Source: Mycobacterium sp. E2733
Lineage (GTDB): Bacteria > Actinomycetota > Actinomycetes > Mycobacteriales > Mycobacteriaceae
Assembly (NCBI RefSeq): GCF_001667585.1
Contig: NZ_LZJZ01000104.1
Location: 62,001-126,000 of the forward strand
Direction of reading: 5' to 3'
DNA: 64,000 nt
The position numbers were made by a program, and so were the translations under genes. Within the stretch, counting starts at the first letter, position 1. Every line of letters starts with the position of its first letter. The notes beneath the pieces are model-generated. The model was not told the DNA's origin, ran no database searches, and worked only from the letters and a program-made list of their open reading frames with translations. Positions 24,340-31,877 of the stretch are shown here, one piece after another.

Positions 24340-25419
24340 GTGACAGCGCCGACGCGGGTGAAGCTGGCCGACGGTCGTGACCTGCTCTTCTTCGCGCTGC
24401 CCGGCCACCGCCCGGCGCCGGTCGAAGACCGCAGGCCGCTGCCGGCGCGCGGCGGGCAACAGACCGAGCTCCGGTTCGACCGGACAACCGGGCAGTGGGT
24501 GATCGTCGCGGCGCTGCGCCAAGACCGCACGTACAAGCCGCCCGCCGACCAGTGCCCGCTGTGCCCGGGTCCGACCGGGCTGATTAGCGAGGTGCCCGCT
24601 CCCGACTACGACGTGGTCGTCTTTGAGAATCGATTCCCCAGCCTCGCCGGCGGCGGGCCGGCGCTCACGGCCGCCGGTGACGGCTTCGTGTCCGCGCCCG
24701 GGCAGGGCCGGTGCGAGGTGATCTGCTTTTCCAGCGACCACACCGGCTCTTTCGCGGGGCTCGAACCCGCGCACGCCCGGCTGGTCATCGACGCGTGGCG
24801 GCACCGCACCGGCGACCTGATGGCCACGCCGGGCATCGAGCAGGTGTTTTGTTTCGAGAACCGCGGCGAGGAGATCGGGGTGACGTTGACGCACCCGCAC
24901 GGTCAAATCTACGGCTACCCCTATCTGACGCCGCGCACCGCCACCATGCTCGACCAGGCGCGCCTGCACCGAATGCGCCACGGCACCAACCTCTTCGGTG
25001 ACCTACTGGCCGGCGAGGTCGCCGACGGCAGCCGCATCGTCGCGCGCGACGACCTGTTCACCGCGTTCGTGCCGTTCGCCGCGCGCTGGCCGGTCGAGGT
25101 GCACATCTACCCGAACAGGTTCGTGCGCAACATCATCGAACTCGACGAGGACGAACTGGCCGGATTCGCGCGGGTCTACCTCGATGTGTTGAGGCGGTTC
25201 GACCGGATGTATGGCTCGCAGCTGCCCTACATTTCGGCGCTGCACCAGTACGCCGACACCGACGCACAGGCCGACGGCTACTTCCACGTCGAGTTGATGT
25301 CGATCCGGCGCAGCGCCACCAAGCTCAAGTACCTGGCGGCCTCCGAATCGGCGATGGACGCGTTCATCAGCGACGTCACGCCCGAAAGCGTGGCGGGGCG
25401 ACTGCGGGAGCTCGGATGA
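24340..25419 (+). CDS. galT: Galactose-1-phosphate uridylyltransferase
   Basis: A 359-residue GalT transferring UMP between UDP-glucose and galactose-1-phosphate in the Leloir pathway. The Zn-type CPLC is at the end of the first ~65 residues and the active-site HPH triad is in LTHPHGQIYGYP. The GTG at 24340 (MTAPTRVKLADG) is preferred to the GTG at 24304, whose extra residues (VTRKHKLVFD) do not look like GalT. A possible –10 (TAGTCT) ends 8 bases before it, so the message may be leaderless. galK overlaps it by four bases. Confidence 0.93.
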   Translation: MTAPTRVKLADGRDLLFFALPGHRPAPVEDRRPLPARGGQQTELRFDRTTGQWVIVAALRQDRTYKPPADQCPLCPGPTGLISEVPAPDYDVVVFENRFPSLAGGGPALTAAGDGFVSAPGQGRCEVICFSSDHTGSFAGLEPAHARLVIDAWRHRTGDLMATPGIEQVFCFENRGEEIGVTLTHPHGQIYGYPYLTPRTATMLDQARLHRMRHGTNLFGDLLAGEVADGSRIVARDDLFTAFVPFAARWPVEVHIYPNRFVRNIIELDEDELAGFARVYLDVLRRFDRMYGSQLPYISALHQYADTDAQADGYFHVELMSIRRSATKLKYLAASESAMDAFISDVTPESVAGRLRELG

Positions 25420-26507
25420 CGGTCCGGTACGCCGCGCCCGGGCGGATCAACTTGATCGGGGAGCACACCGACTACAACCTCGGCTTCGCCCTGCCGATCG
25501 CACTGCCGCAGCGCACGGCGGTGACGTTCACGCCCGACCGCGGCGACGCGATCACCGTCGCCAGCGACCGCGCCGACGGGCCGGTGCGCATTCCGCTGGA
25601 CACCGTTCCCGGCGGCGTGACCGGCTGGGCCGCCTATGTGGCCGGGGTGATGTGGGCGCTCCGTCAGGCCGGCCACCCGGTGCCCGCCGGCGCGATGCGG
25701 ATCACCAGCGACGTCGAGATGGGGTCGGGCCTGTCGTCGTCGGCGGCGCTGGAGTGCGCGGCGCTGGGGGCGATTGCGGCGGCCGCCGGGGCGCGCATCG
25801 ACGCGAAAGAGCAGGCGCGGCTCGCCCAGTGCGCCGAGAACGACTACGTCGGCGCCCCAACGGGTTTGCTCGATCAGCTGGCCGCGCTGTTCGGCCGGCC
25901 GGCGACGGCGCTGCTGATCGATTTCCGTGATCTCACGGTCGCGCCGGTAGCCTTCGACCCGGACGCCGCCGGCGTCACGCTGCTGCTGATCGACTCCCGC
26001 GCCCGCCACGCCCACGCCGGCGGCGACTATGCCGCGCGCCGCGCGTCGTGCGAGCGGGCCGCCGCGGATCTCGGGGTGTCATCGCTGCGCGAGGTCCAGG
26101 ACCGCGGTCCGTCCGCCGCCGCCGCGGTGAGCGATCCGGTCGACGCCCGCCGGGCCCGCCACGTGCTCAGCGAGAATCAACGCGTGCTCGATTGTGTTGC
26201 CGCGTTGGCTGATTCGGACTACACCGAGGCCGGGCGGATATTCAGCGCCTCGCACGCGTCCATGCGCGACGATTTCGAGATCACCACCGAACACATCGAC
26301 CTGATCGCGGACACCGCGGTGCGGGCGGGCGCCTTGGGCGCGCGGATGACAGGCGGGGGGTTCGGTGGCTGTGTGATCGCGCTGGTGCCGACGGACCGCA
26401 CCGGCGCGGTCGGTGAGGCGGTGCTACGCGCGGTGAGCGACGCCGGTTTCGAGCAACCGGTCATCGCCCGAACCCGCGCCGGCGCCGGCGCGGGGCCGGG
26501 TGGGTGA
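25416..26507 (+). CDS. galK: Galactokinase
   Basis: A 363-residue GHMP kinase phosphorylating galactose. It has the galactokinase signature GRINLIGEHTDYN at the N-terminus, the ATP-binding GSGLSSSAALE near residue 110 and the C-terminal motif MTGGGFGGC. The ATG overlaps the galT stop (ATGA), and its own stop overlaps the next GTG, so three genes are translationally coupled. Confidence 0.95.
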   Translation: MTVRYAAPGRINLIGEHTDYNLGFALPIALPQRTAVTFTPDRGDAITVASDRADGPVRIPLDTVPGGVTGWAAYVAGVMWALRQAGHPVPAGAMRITSDVEMGSGLSSSAALECAALGAIAAAAGARIDAKEQARLAQCAENDYVGAPTGLLDQLAALFGRPATALLIDFRDLTVAPVAFDPDAAGVTLLLIDSRARHAHAGGDYAARRASCERAAADLGVSSLREVQDRGPSAAAAVSDPVDARRARHVLSENQRVLDCVAALADSDYTEAGRIFSASHASMRDDFEITTEHIDLIADTAVRAGALGARMTGGGFGGCVIALVPTDRTGAVGEAVLRAVSDAGFEQPVIARTRAGAGAGPGG

Positions 26508-27223
26508 ACGAGCCGGCCGGCTACGTCGAAGTTCGGGCGTACGCCGAGCTCAATGATTTCCTGCCGGCCGAGTCGCGCGGGCTGGCGGCACGCCGCCCGT
26601 TCCGGCCTCACCAGACCGTGAAGGACGTGCTGGAGGCGATGGGCATCCCGCACACCGAGGTCGACCTCGTCCTGGTGAACGGGTCCCCCCGGGACTTCGC
26701 CCACCGCCCGAGTTTCGGCGATCGCATCGCCGCCTACCCCGGGCCGCGGCGGGTGCGCGATCCGCGGTTCGTGGTCGACGTCAACCTCGGAAGGCTGGCG
26801 TGGCTACTGCGCCTGCTCGGGTTGGACGTGTGGTGGTCGAACGCCGCCGACGACCAGACCCTGGCCGACATCAGCGTCGATCAGCGCCGGATCCTGCTCA
26901 CCCGTGACCGCGGCCTGTTGAAGCGCCGCGCCATCACGCATGGCCTGTTCGTTCGCCCCGACGATCCCGAGGAGCAGGCGCTCGACGTGCTGCGACGGCT
27001 GGACCTGGGGCACCGGCTGGCGCCCCTCACCCGGTGCGTCCGCTGCAACGGCACGTTGAGCCGGGTCAGCAAGGACGAGGTGATCGATCAGTTGGAGCCG
27101 CTGACGCGCGAGCACTACGAGGAGTTCAGCCGGTGCTCGGAATGCGGGCGGATCTACTGGGCCGGGTCGCACTACGCCAAGTTGGTCCAGCTGGTCGAAA
27201 GACTCCGCGGCCAGCTGGGTTGA
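26504..27223 (+). CDS. Ubiquitin-like/Mut7-C RNase protein
   Basis: A 239-residue protein. Residues ~1–85 form a ubiquitin/ThiS-like domain (VEVRAYAELNDFLP…DLVLVNG). The rest is a Mut7-C, PIN-like RNase domain with Asp in FVVDVNLGRLAWLLRLLG and LLTRDRGLLKRR, plus a zinc ribbon RCVRCNG…RCSECGRIYW. Proteins with this Ub–Mut7-C design are predicted RNases. Its tight linkage to galK is positional; no sugar role is implied. Confidence 0.85.
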   Translation: MNEPAGYVEVRAYAELNDFLPAESRGLAARRPFRPHQTVKDVLEAMGIPHTEVDLVLVNGSPRDFAHRPSFGDRIAAYPGPRRVRDPRFVVDVNLGRLAWLLRLLGLDVWWSNAADDQTLADISVDQRRILLTRDRGLLKRRAITHGLFVRPDDPEEQALDVLRRLDLGHRLAPLTRCVRCNGTLSRVSKDEVIDQLEPLTREHYEEFSRCSECGRIYWAGSHYAKLVQLVERLRGQLG

Positions 27224-27253
27224 CGTGTTGGGGACGCGCGGTTTCACGTCATT

Positions 27254-27282
27254 GCTGTAACGCACGTCCGATAGCTGTAACG
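27254..27282 (+). repeat. Direct repeat GCTGTAACG with 20-bp period
   Basis: GCTGTAACG occurs at 27254–27262 and 27274–27282, exactly two helical turns apart, ending 8 bases before the next start codon. It may bind an activator or repressor, or lie in the 5' leader. Confidence 0.4.
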
Positions 27283-27290
27283 TAACGGAT

Positions 27291-27656
27291 ATGCCGGGGA
27301 TGATGTGCGCTGTCTGCGGGACGAGCTTCTCGGCGCGATCCGACGCGGTCTACTGCTCGTCGGCGTGCCGGCAGAAGGCTCATCGCGCCCGGTCGGCGCG
27401 CCGGACGGCGGTGCTGCGGGAGGCTCTCCGTCGAAGCAGCGGGGCGGGCCGCGGCGCGGACTCCGACGCCGCTAGATCGCTGCAGCGATCGGTCGCCAGT
27501 TCCATGCGACGCGCGCGCGAACAGCTCGACCGATCGCGCGAACTGTGTCGCGTGTCCGAGCTTCGGCTGCAGGAAAGCGACGTTGTCCTCCAAGAATCGG
27601 TCAAGAAGTGGGCCGCAAAGTCGTACCCGGAGCATGCGTCATGGCTTGGGAACTAG
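27291..27656 (+). CDS. Zinc-ribbon/coiled-coil protein, unknown
   Basis: A 121-residue protein with an N-terminal zinc-binding pattern CAVCGTSF…YCSSACRQKAHRAR (CxxC…CxxxC plus His) followed by an Arg/Ser-rich linker and a helical C-terminus (REQLDRSRELCRVSELRLQESD). I know related uncharacterised mycobacterial proteins. It overlaps the PAS-ANTAR gene by 16 bases, so the two are probably co-expressed; nucleic-acid binding is a reasonable guess. Confidence 0.65.
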   Translation: MPGMMCAVCGTSFSARSDAVYCSSACRQKAHRARSARRTAVLREALRRSSGAGRGADSDAARSLQRSVASSMRRAREQLDRSRELCRVSELRLQESDVVLQESVKKWAAKSYPEHASWLGN

Positions 27657-28318
27657 ACGGGCAGACGGCAGCGGTTGAGCAGGCCCTCGCCGGCGGTACG
27701 CCGCAGCGGGCCGGTTGGTTTCGTTTCTACTTCGAAGGCCAGCGCTGGGAATGGTCGGATCAGGTGCAGCGAATGCACGGCTACGAACCCGGAACGGTGA
27801 CGCCGACGACCGAGCTGGTGATCGCCCACAAACATCCCGCCGACCGCAACGAAGTGGCCGCCACCATCAATGACATGGTTGAGAACCGGCGGCCGTTCAG
27901 CACCAGGCACCGCATCGTCGACACCCGCGGCAACACCCACGAAGTGGTGGTGGTGGGCGATCAACTCTGCGACGGCAGCGGCGACGCCATCGGCACCCAC
28001 GGCTTCTATGTCGATGTGACGCCGACGTCCAGCCGCAAGCGCGAGGAGAACATCAGCGCGAAGGTGGCCGAGATCGCCGAGCGTCGCGGCGCCATCGACC
28101 GAACCAAAGGAATGTTGATGTTGGTCTACGGCGTTGACGAGCTGGCGGCGTTCAACCTGCTCAGATCGTTGTCCCAGGTGCGCAACATGAAGCTGGGCGT
28201 GCTCGCCGAACAAATCGCGAAAGACTTCTCCGAATTGGGCAAGGAAATCATCACGTCGCGCTCACGGTTCGACCAACGTCTGCTCACCGCGCACCTGCGG
28301 GCGTCCGGCGGCGGGTAG
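27641..28318 (+). CDS. PAS–ANTAR antitermination regulator
   Basis: A 225-residue protein from the ATG at 27641. A PAS domain (about 20–120: WFRFYFEGQRWEWSDQVQRMHGY…HKHPADR) is followed by a C-terminal ANTAR three-helix module (ERRGAIDRTKGMLMLVYGVDELAAFNLLRSLSQ…LAEQIAKDF). ANTAR proteins bind paired RNA hairpins to prevent termination. No obvious dual-hairpin target was found beside it. The sensed signal is unknown. It ends 2 bases from the convergent Ddn-like gene. Confidence 0.87.
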   Translation: MAWELDGQTAAVEQALAGGTPQRAGWFRFYFEGQRWEWSDQVQRMHGYEPGTVTPTTELVIAHKHPADRNEVAATINDMVENRRPFSTRHRIVDTRGNTHEVVVVGDQLCDGSGDAIGTHGFYVDVTPTSSRKREENISAKVAEIAERRGAIDRTKGMLMLVYGVDELAAFNLLRSLSQVRNMKLGVLAEQIAKDFSELGKEIITSRSRFDQRLLTAHLRASGGG

Positions 28319-28320
28319 GG

Positions 28321-28806
28321 CTATTCGGCCGGGGTCAGGCGCACCGCTCCGAGGTGCATCCGGTCGACCGCCTCGGCGAACTCTTCGCGTGTCGGTATTC
28401 GTTGATCGCGAAATTTCAGTCCGATCATCCGCTGGGCGCGCTGAACGCCGTAGGACTCGGCGCAGCGCAGGAAGAGGTCGGAGACGACGGCGCGGTCGCG
28501 GATGAGCTCCCCGCGCATCGCGGTCTGCTTGCCGTCGTAGGTGACCTGCGCCGGAGCGCCGCCGCGGAAATTCTGCTTCCATCCAGCGCCGGTCAGTGCG
28601 TACAGCTGGTTGTCAATCGTGTGGGCGCTCACCGGAATTGAGAACGGCCGGCCCGTCTTCCGCCCGGTGAAGTTCAGCACCATGAGCTGCTTGCGGGCGG
28701 CGCCGGCCAGCGGGGTGCGCAGCAGAAACCCCAGTACCGGGTTGACGATGCGCAGCACCGCCGACGGTGGGTGCCCGGCGTCGATCGCATAGGACTGCTC
28801 TGGCAT
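28321..28806 (-). CDS. Deazaflavin (F420)-dependent nitroreductase-family protein
   Basis: A 161-residue split-barrel protein of the Ddn/FDOR type, with the signature MVLNFTGRKTGRPFSIPVSAHTIDNQLYALTGAGWKQNFRGG, which is typical of F420H2-using members. The reaction in the cell (quinone, fatty-acid or xenobiotic reduction) is not evident. Confidence 0.82.
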   Translation of the reverse strand: MPEQSYAIDAGHPPSAVLRIVNPVLGFLLRTPLAGAARKQLMVLNFTGRKTGRPFSIPVSAHTIDNQLYALTGAGWKQNFRGGAPAQVTYDGKQTAMRGELIRDRAVVSDLFLRCAESYGVQRAQRMIGLKFRDQRIPTREEFAEAVDRMHLGAVRLTPAE

Positions 28807-28896
28807 GCGCTTACCGTAAGCCCAATCGGGTTCCGCGGCCTAGCGATGGGTGCTGGCGCCGCGGAGTGGTCCCCGCGGCGCCAGCCCGTTCCTCGG

Positions 28897-29220
28897 TCAG
28901 GGGGTGATGGTGGTCTGGTCGTCGATGATGTTGGTGGCGTCCATCAACGGGCCCTGATCGGCTTGTGGGCCCTCGGCGTTGAGCTGAAGCACGAAGACCG
29001 CGCCCTGGCTGGGGATCACCACCGTCTTCTGCGCGATGACGCGCGTGCCGCCGTCCTTCTGGTACGTGCCGCCAAGCTGCCACGCCTGGAAGCCGCCGAG
29101 CGTGGACGCCTTGCCGTCACCATTGCCCTCGTATCCGGGCAGGTTCTGCACCTCGCCCGGCCCGCAAATCGTTATCCAATTCGTCTGGAAAACCCCACCC
29201 GATACACCGTTGTCCAGTAA
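28897..29220 (-). pseudogene. lpqN: lpqN, 5'-truncated remnant
   Basis: The minus-strand frame encodes the C-terminal part of the LpqN lipoprotein family: GPGEVQNLPGYEGNGDG, then ASTLGGFQAWQLGGTYQKDG, IAQKTVVIPSQ, FVLQLNAEG and ending IIDDQTTITP. The signal peptide and roughly the first 140 residues are missing; the frame closes with a stop just past 29229, against the GH92 start. A GTG at 29151 could give 84 residues without a signal sequence. In M. tuberculosis, as I recall, full lpqN (Rv0583c) is divergent from the GH92 gene, so this looks like a deletion in an otherwise conserved arrangement. Confidence 0.75.
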
Positions 29221-29229
29221 GAGACAGGT

Positions 29230-31860
29230 ATGCGGTCACGAAGGGCCCTCGTCGCGCTCCTGGCGGCGTCGGTCGTCTTCATGGCGTTCGTCGCCGCGGC
29301 GCCGCCCATTGCCTACGACGGCGAGCCCGCATTCGTGACCAATCCGGTCGACCACGTCGCCACGCTGGTCGGCACCGGGACGGGCGGCGAGACGGTGGGC
29401 GAGATCAACAACTTCCCTGGCGCCACCGTGCCGTTCGGAATGGTGCAGTACTCACCGGACACCGAGGGCAATTACGCCGGCTACAACTACGACAACCCGC
29501 GCTCCACCGGGTTCAGCATGACCCACGCCTCGGTGGGCTGCGCCGCGTTCGGCGATATCTCAATGTTGCCGACCACCAACGGAATCGGAGTGCAACCCTG
29601 GAATGCGTGGGAGCGGATCGCCCACGACGACACCGAACGGGGCGTGCCGGGCTATTACACGGTGCGGTTTCCGGGCACCGGGGTGAAGGCCGAACTCACC
29701 GCCACCACGCGCACGGGTGTCGGCCGATTCAGCTACCCGCGCAACGGCCGCCCCGCCCTGCTCCACGTGCGCTCGGGCGCGTCGCTCGCGGGCAACTCCC
29801 GCGCGACCATCCAGATCGGGGAGGACAACACCACGATCACCGGCTGGGCCACCAGCGGAGGATTCTGCGGGAAGAACAACACCTACACCGTCTATTTCGC
29901 CATGAAGTTCAGCCAACCCTTCACCTCGTTCGGGGCCTGGGATGGCAATGCGGTCTACCCCGGCGCGCGCAGCGCGAATTCGCCGTACAGCGGCGGATAC
30001 GTCGCATTCCCGGCCGGGGCGGTGCTGGAGGTGCGGACCGCGATCTCCTACGTCGGCATCGACGGTGCGCGGGCCAACCTGGCCACGGAGGGTGCTGCGA
30101 GCTTCGACGAAGTCCGTGGCGCCGCGTCGAAAATGTGGAACGCCTCGCTGTCGCGCATCGCGGTTGCCGGCCGCAACGACGATGACCTGGAGACGTTCTA
30201 CACGACGCTCTATCGATCGCTGTTGCACCCCAACACCTTCAACGACGCGGACGGACGTTACATCGGATTCGACGGCGGCGTGCACACGGTGGCCGCGGGG
30301 CACACGCAGTACGCCAACTTCTCCGACTGGGACACCTACAGATGTTTGGCGGCACTGCAGGCGCTCCTTTTTCCGGATCGGGCCGGCGACATGGCCCAAT
30401 CGCTGGTGAACGACGCCGAGCAGAGCGGAGCGCTGCCACGCTGGGCCCTGGCCAACGCCGCGACCGCCGAGATGAGCGGGGACAACGTGGTGCCGCTCAT
30501 CGTGAACTTGCACGCCTTCGGGGCCGAGGACTTCGACACCCGAACGGCACTGCGCTACATGGTGGATGCGGCGACGAAAGGCGGTGTCGGGCTTAACGGT
30601 TACGTCGAGCGGCCCGGGATTGACACGTACCAACGCTTCGGTTACGCGCCGTTCTCCTTCGAATTCCGCACCGACGGCTGGATCGCCGCCGCGTCCATCA
30701 CGCTCGAGTGGTCGCTCGACGACTTCGCCATCTCGCGGTTCGCCGATTCGCTCGGGGACACGGCGACCGCCGCCGAATTCCAGGGCCGGTCGCAGTACTG
30801 GCAGAACCTGTTCAATCCGACCACGCGGTACATCTCGCCCCGCAGCTGGACCACTTTCTTCCGCGCCGGCCCGGCGTTCGTGGTGTCCCCCTCGGACTTC
30901 GGCCAGGTCGGCTTCGACGAGGGTAACGCCGCGCAATACATCTGGTGGGTGCCGCACAACGTGGCCGGCCTGGTGACCGCGCTCGGCGGCCGCCAGGCGG
31001 TGGCCGGCCGGCTCGACGGTTTCACCAAGAAACTCAACGTCGGTCCCAACGAGCCCTATCTGTGGGCCGGCAACGAACCCGGCTTCGGCGTGCCGTGGCT
31101 GTACAACTACATCGGTCAACCCTGGAAGACGCAACGCACGGTGGACCGGGTGCGCGGGTTGTTCGGCCCGACGGCCGACGGGGAGCCGGGGAACGACGAC
31201 TTGGGCGCGCTGGCCAGCTGGTACGTCTGGGCTGCCCTGGGCCTCTATCCGAGCATTCCGGGAACGTCGATACTCACCGTGGCCGCACCGCTCTTCGATC
31301 GTGCCGTGATCGCCCTCCCCGGCGGCAAGACCATTCGGATCTCCGCACCGGGCGCGTCCGGACCGCACCACCTCAAATACATGAGCGGGCTGCGCGTCGA
31401 CGGCCGGGCAAGCGATCGCACGTGGTTGCCCGAGTCGTTCATTCGCACCGGTGGGGACCTGAACTTCTCGCTCGCCGGATATCCGGACAGGCTTTGGGGC
31501 ACAGATGAATCGTCCGCGCCGCCGTCGTTCGGTACGGGCAGTTCGGCCGTAACTGTCAACGTCCCCAGCCCCATCGTCACCATCGCGTCGGGCACCACGG
31601 GCTCGGTAAGACTCGACGCTCAACGAATGATCGGTGACGCCGGCGGCTACGCCGTCACCGGCACCGCCTCGGACCCCGGGATCACCGTGACGGCCGCGAC
31701 CGGCCAGTTCTCCTCCGAGGGGTCGGCGACCATCGACGTACCCATCAAGGTCGAACGATCGGTATCCCCGGAGTACTACTTGGTGTATCTGACCTCTACG
31801 GTCGGCCAAAGCGCCCGCACGTCAACCATTCTCGTGGTCGTGCAGCCCGGAGCTGGGTGA
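29230..31860 (+). CDS. GH92-family alpha-mannosidase, exported
   Basis: An 876-residue protein with an N-terminal signal peptide (RRALVALLAASVVFMAFVAAAP). The body matches glycoside hydrolase family 92 (PFGMVQYSPDT, YNYDNPRSTGFSMTH, NFSDWDTYR, GNEPG, PGNDDLGALASWYVW). GH92 enzymes are Ca2+-dependent exo-alpha-mannosidases. The Rv0584 homologue is the expected orthologue. A role in trimming mannosylated envelope lipids or proteins is plausible. The last ~130 residues form a beta-sandwich-like extension (VTVTAATGQFSSEGSATIDVPIKV). AGAGACAGG precedes the ATG. Confidence 0.9.
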   Translation: MRSRRALVALLAASVVFMAFVAAAPPIAYDGEPAFVTNPVDHVATLVGTGTGGETVGEINNFPGATVPFGMVQYSPDTEGNYAGYNYDNPRSTGFSMTHASVGCAAFGDISMLPTTNGIGVQPWNAWERIAHDDTERGVPGYYTVRFPGTGVKAELTATTRTGVGRFSYPRNGRPALLHVRSGASLAGNSRATIQIGEDNTTITGWATSGGFCGKNNTYTVYFAMKFSQPFTSFGAWDGNAVYPGARSANSPYSGGYVAFPAGAVLEVRTAISYVGIDGARANLATEGAASFDEVRGAASKMWNASLSRIAVAGRNDDDLETFYTTLYRSLLHPNTFNDADGRYIGFDGGVHTVAAGHTQYANFSDWDTYRCLAALQALLFPDRAGDMAQSLVNDAEQSGALPRWALANAATAEMSGDNVVPLIVNLHAFGAEDFDTRTALRYMVDAATKGGVGLNGYVERPGIDTYQRFGYAPFSFEFRTDGWIAAASITLEWSLDDFAISRFADSLGDTATAAEFQGRSQYWQNLFNPTTRYISPRSWTTFFRAGPAFVVSPSDFGQVGFDEGNAAQYIWWVPHNVAGLVTALGGRQAVAGRLDGFTKKLNVGPNEPYLWAGNEPGFGVPWLYNYIGQPWKTQRTVDRVRGLFGPTADGEPGNDDLGALASWYVWAALGLYPSIPGTSILTVAAPLFDRAVIALPGGKTIRISAPGASGPHHLKYMSGLRVDGRASDRTWLPESFIRTGGDLNFSLAGYPDRLWGTDESSAPPSFGTGSSAVTVNVPSPIVTIASGTTGSVRLDAQRMIGDAGGYAVTGTASDPGITVTAATGQFSSEGSATIDVPIKVERSVSPEYYLVYLTSTVGQSARTSTILVVVQPGAG

Positions 31861-31877
31861 TCCGGCGGCGCACGCTT

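Noticed and set aside
29560..31809. 749-residue minus-strand frame
   Set aside because: Shadow of GH92; no start signal and no recognised domain.
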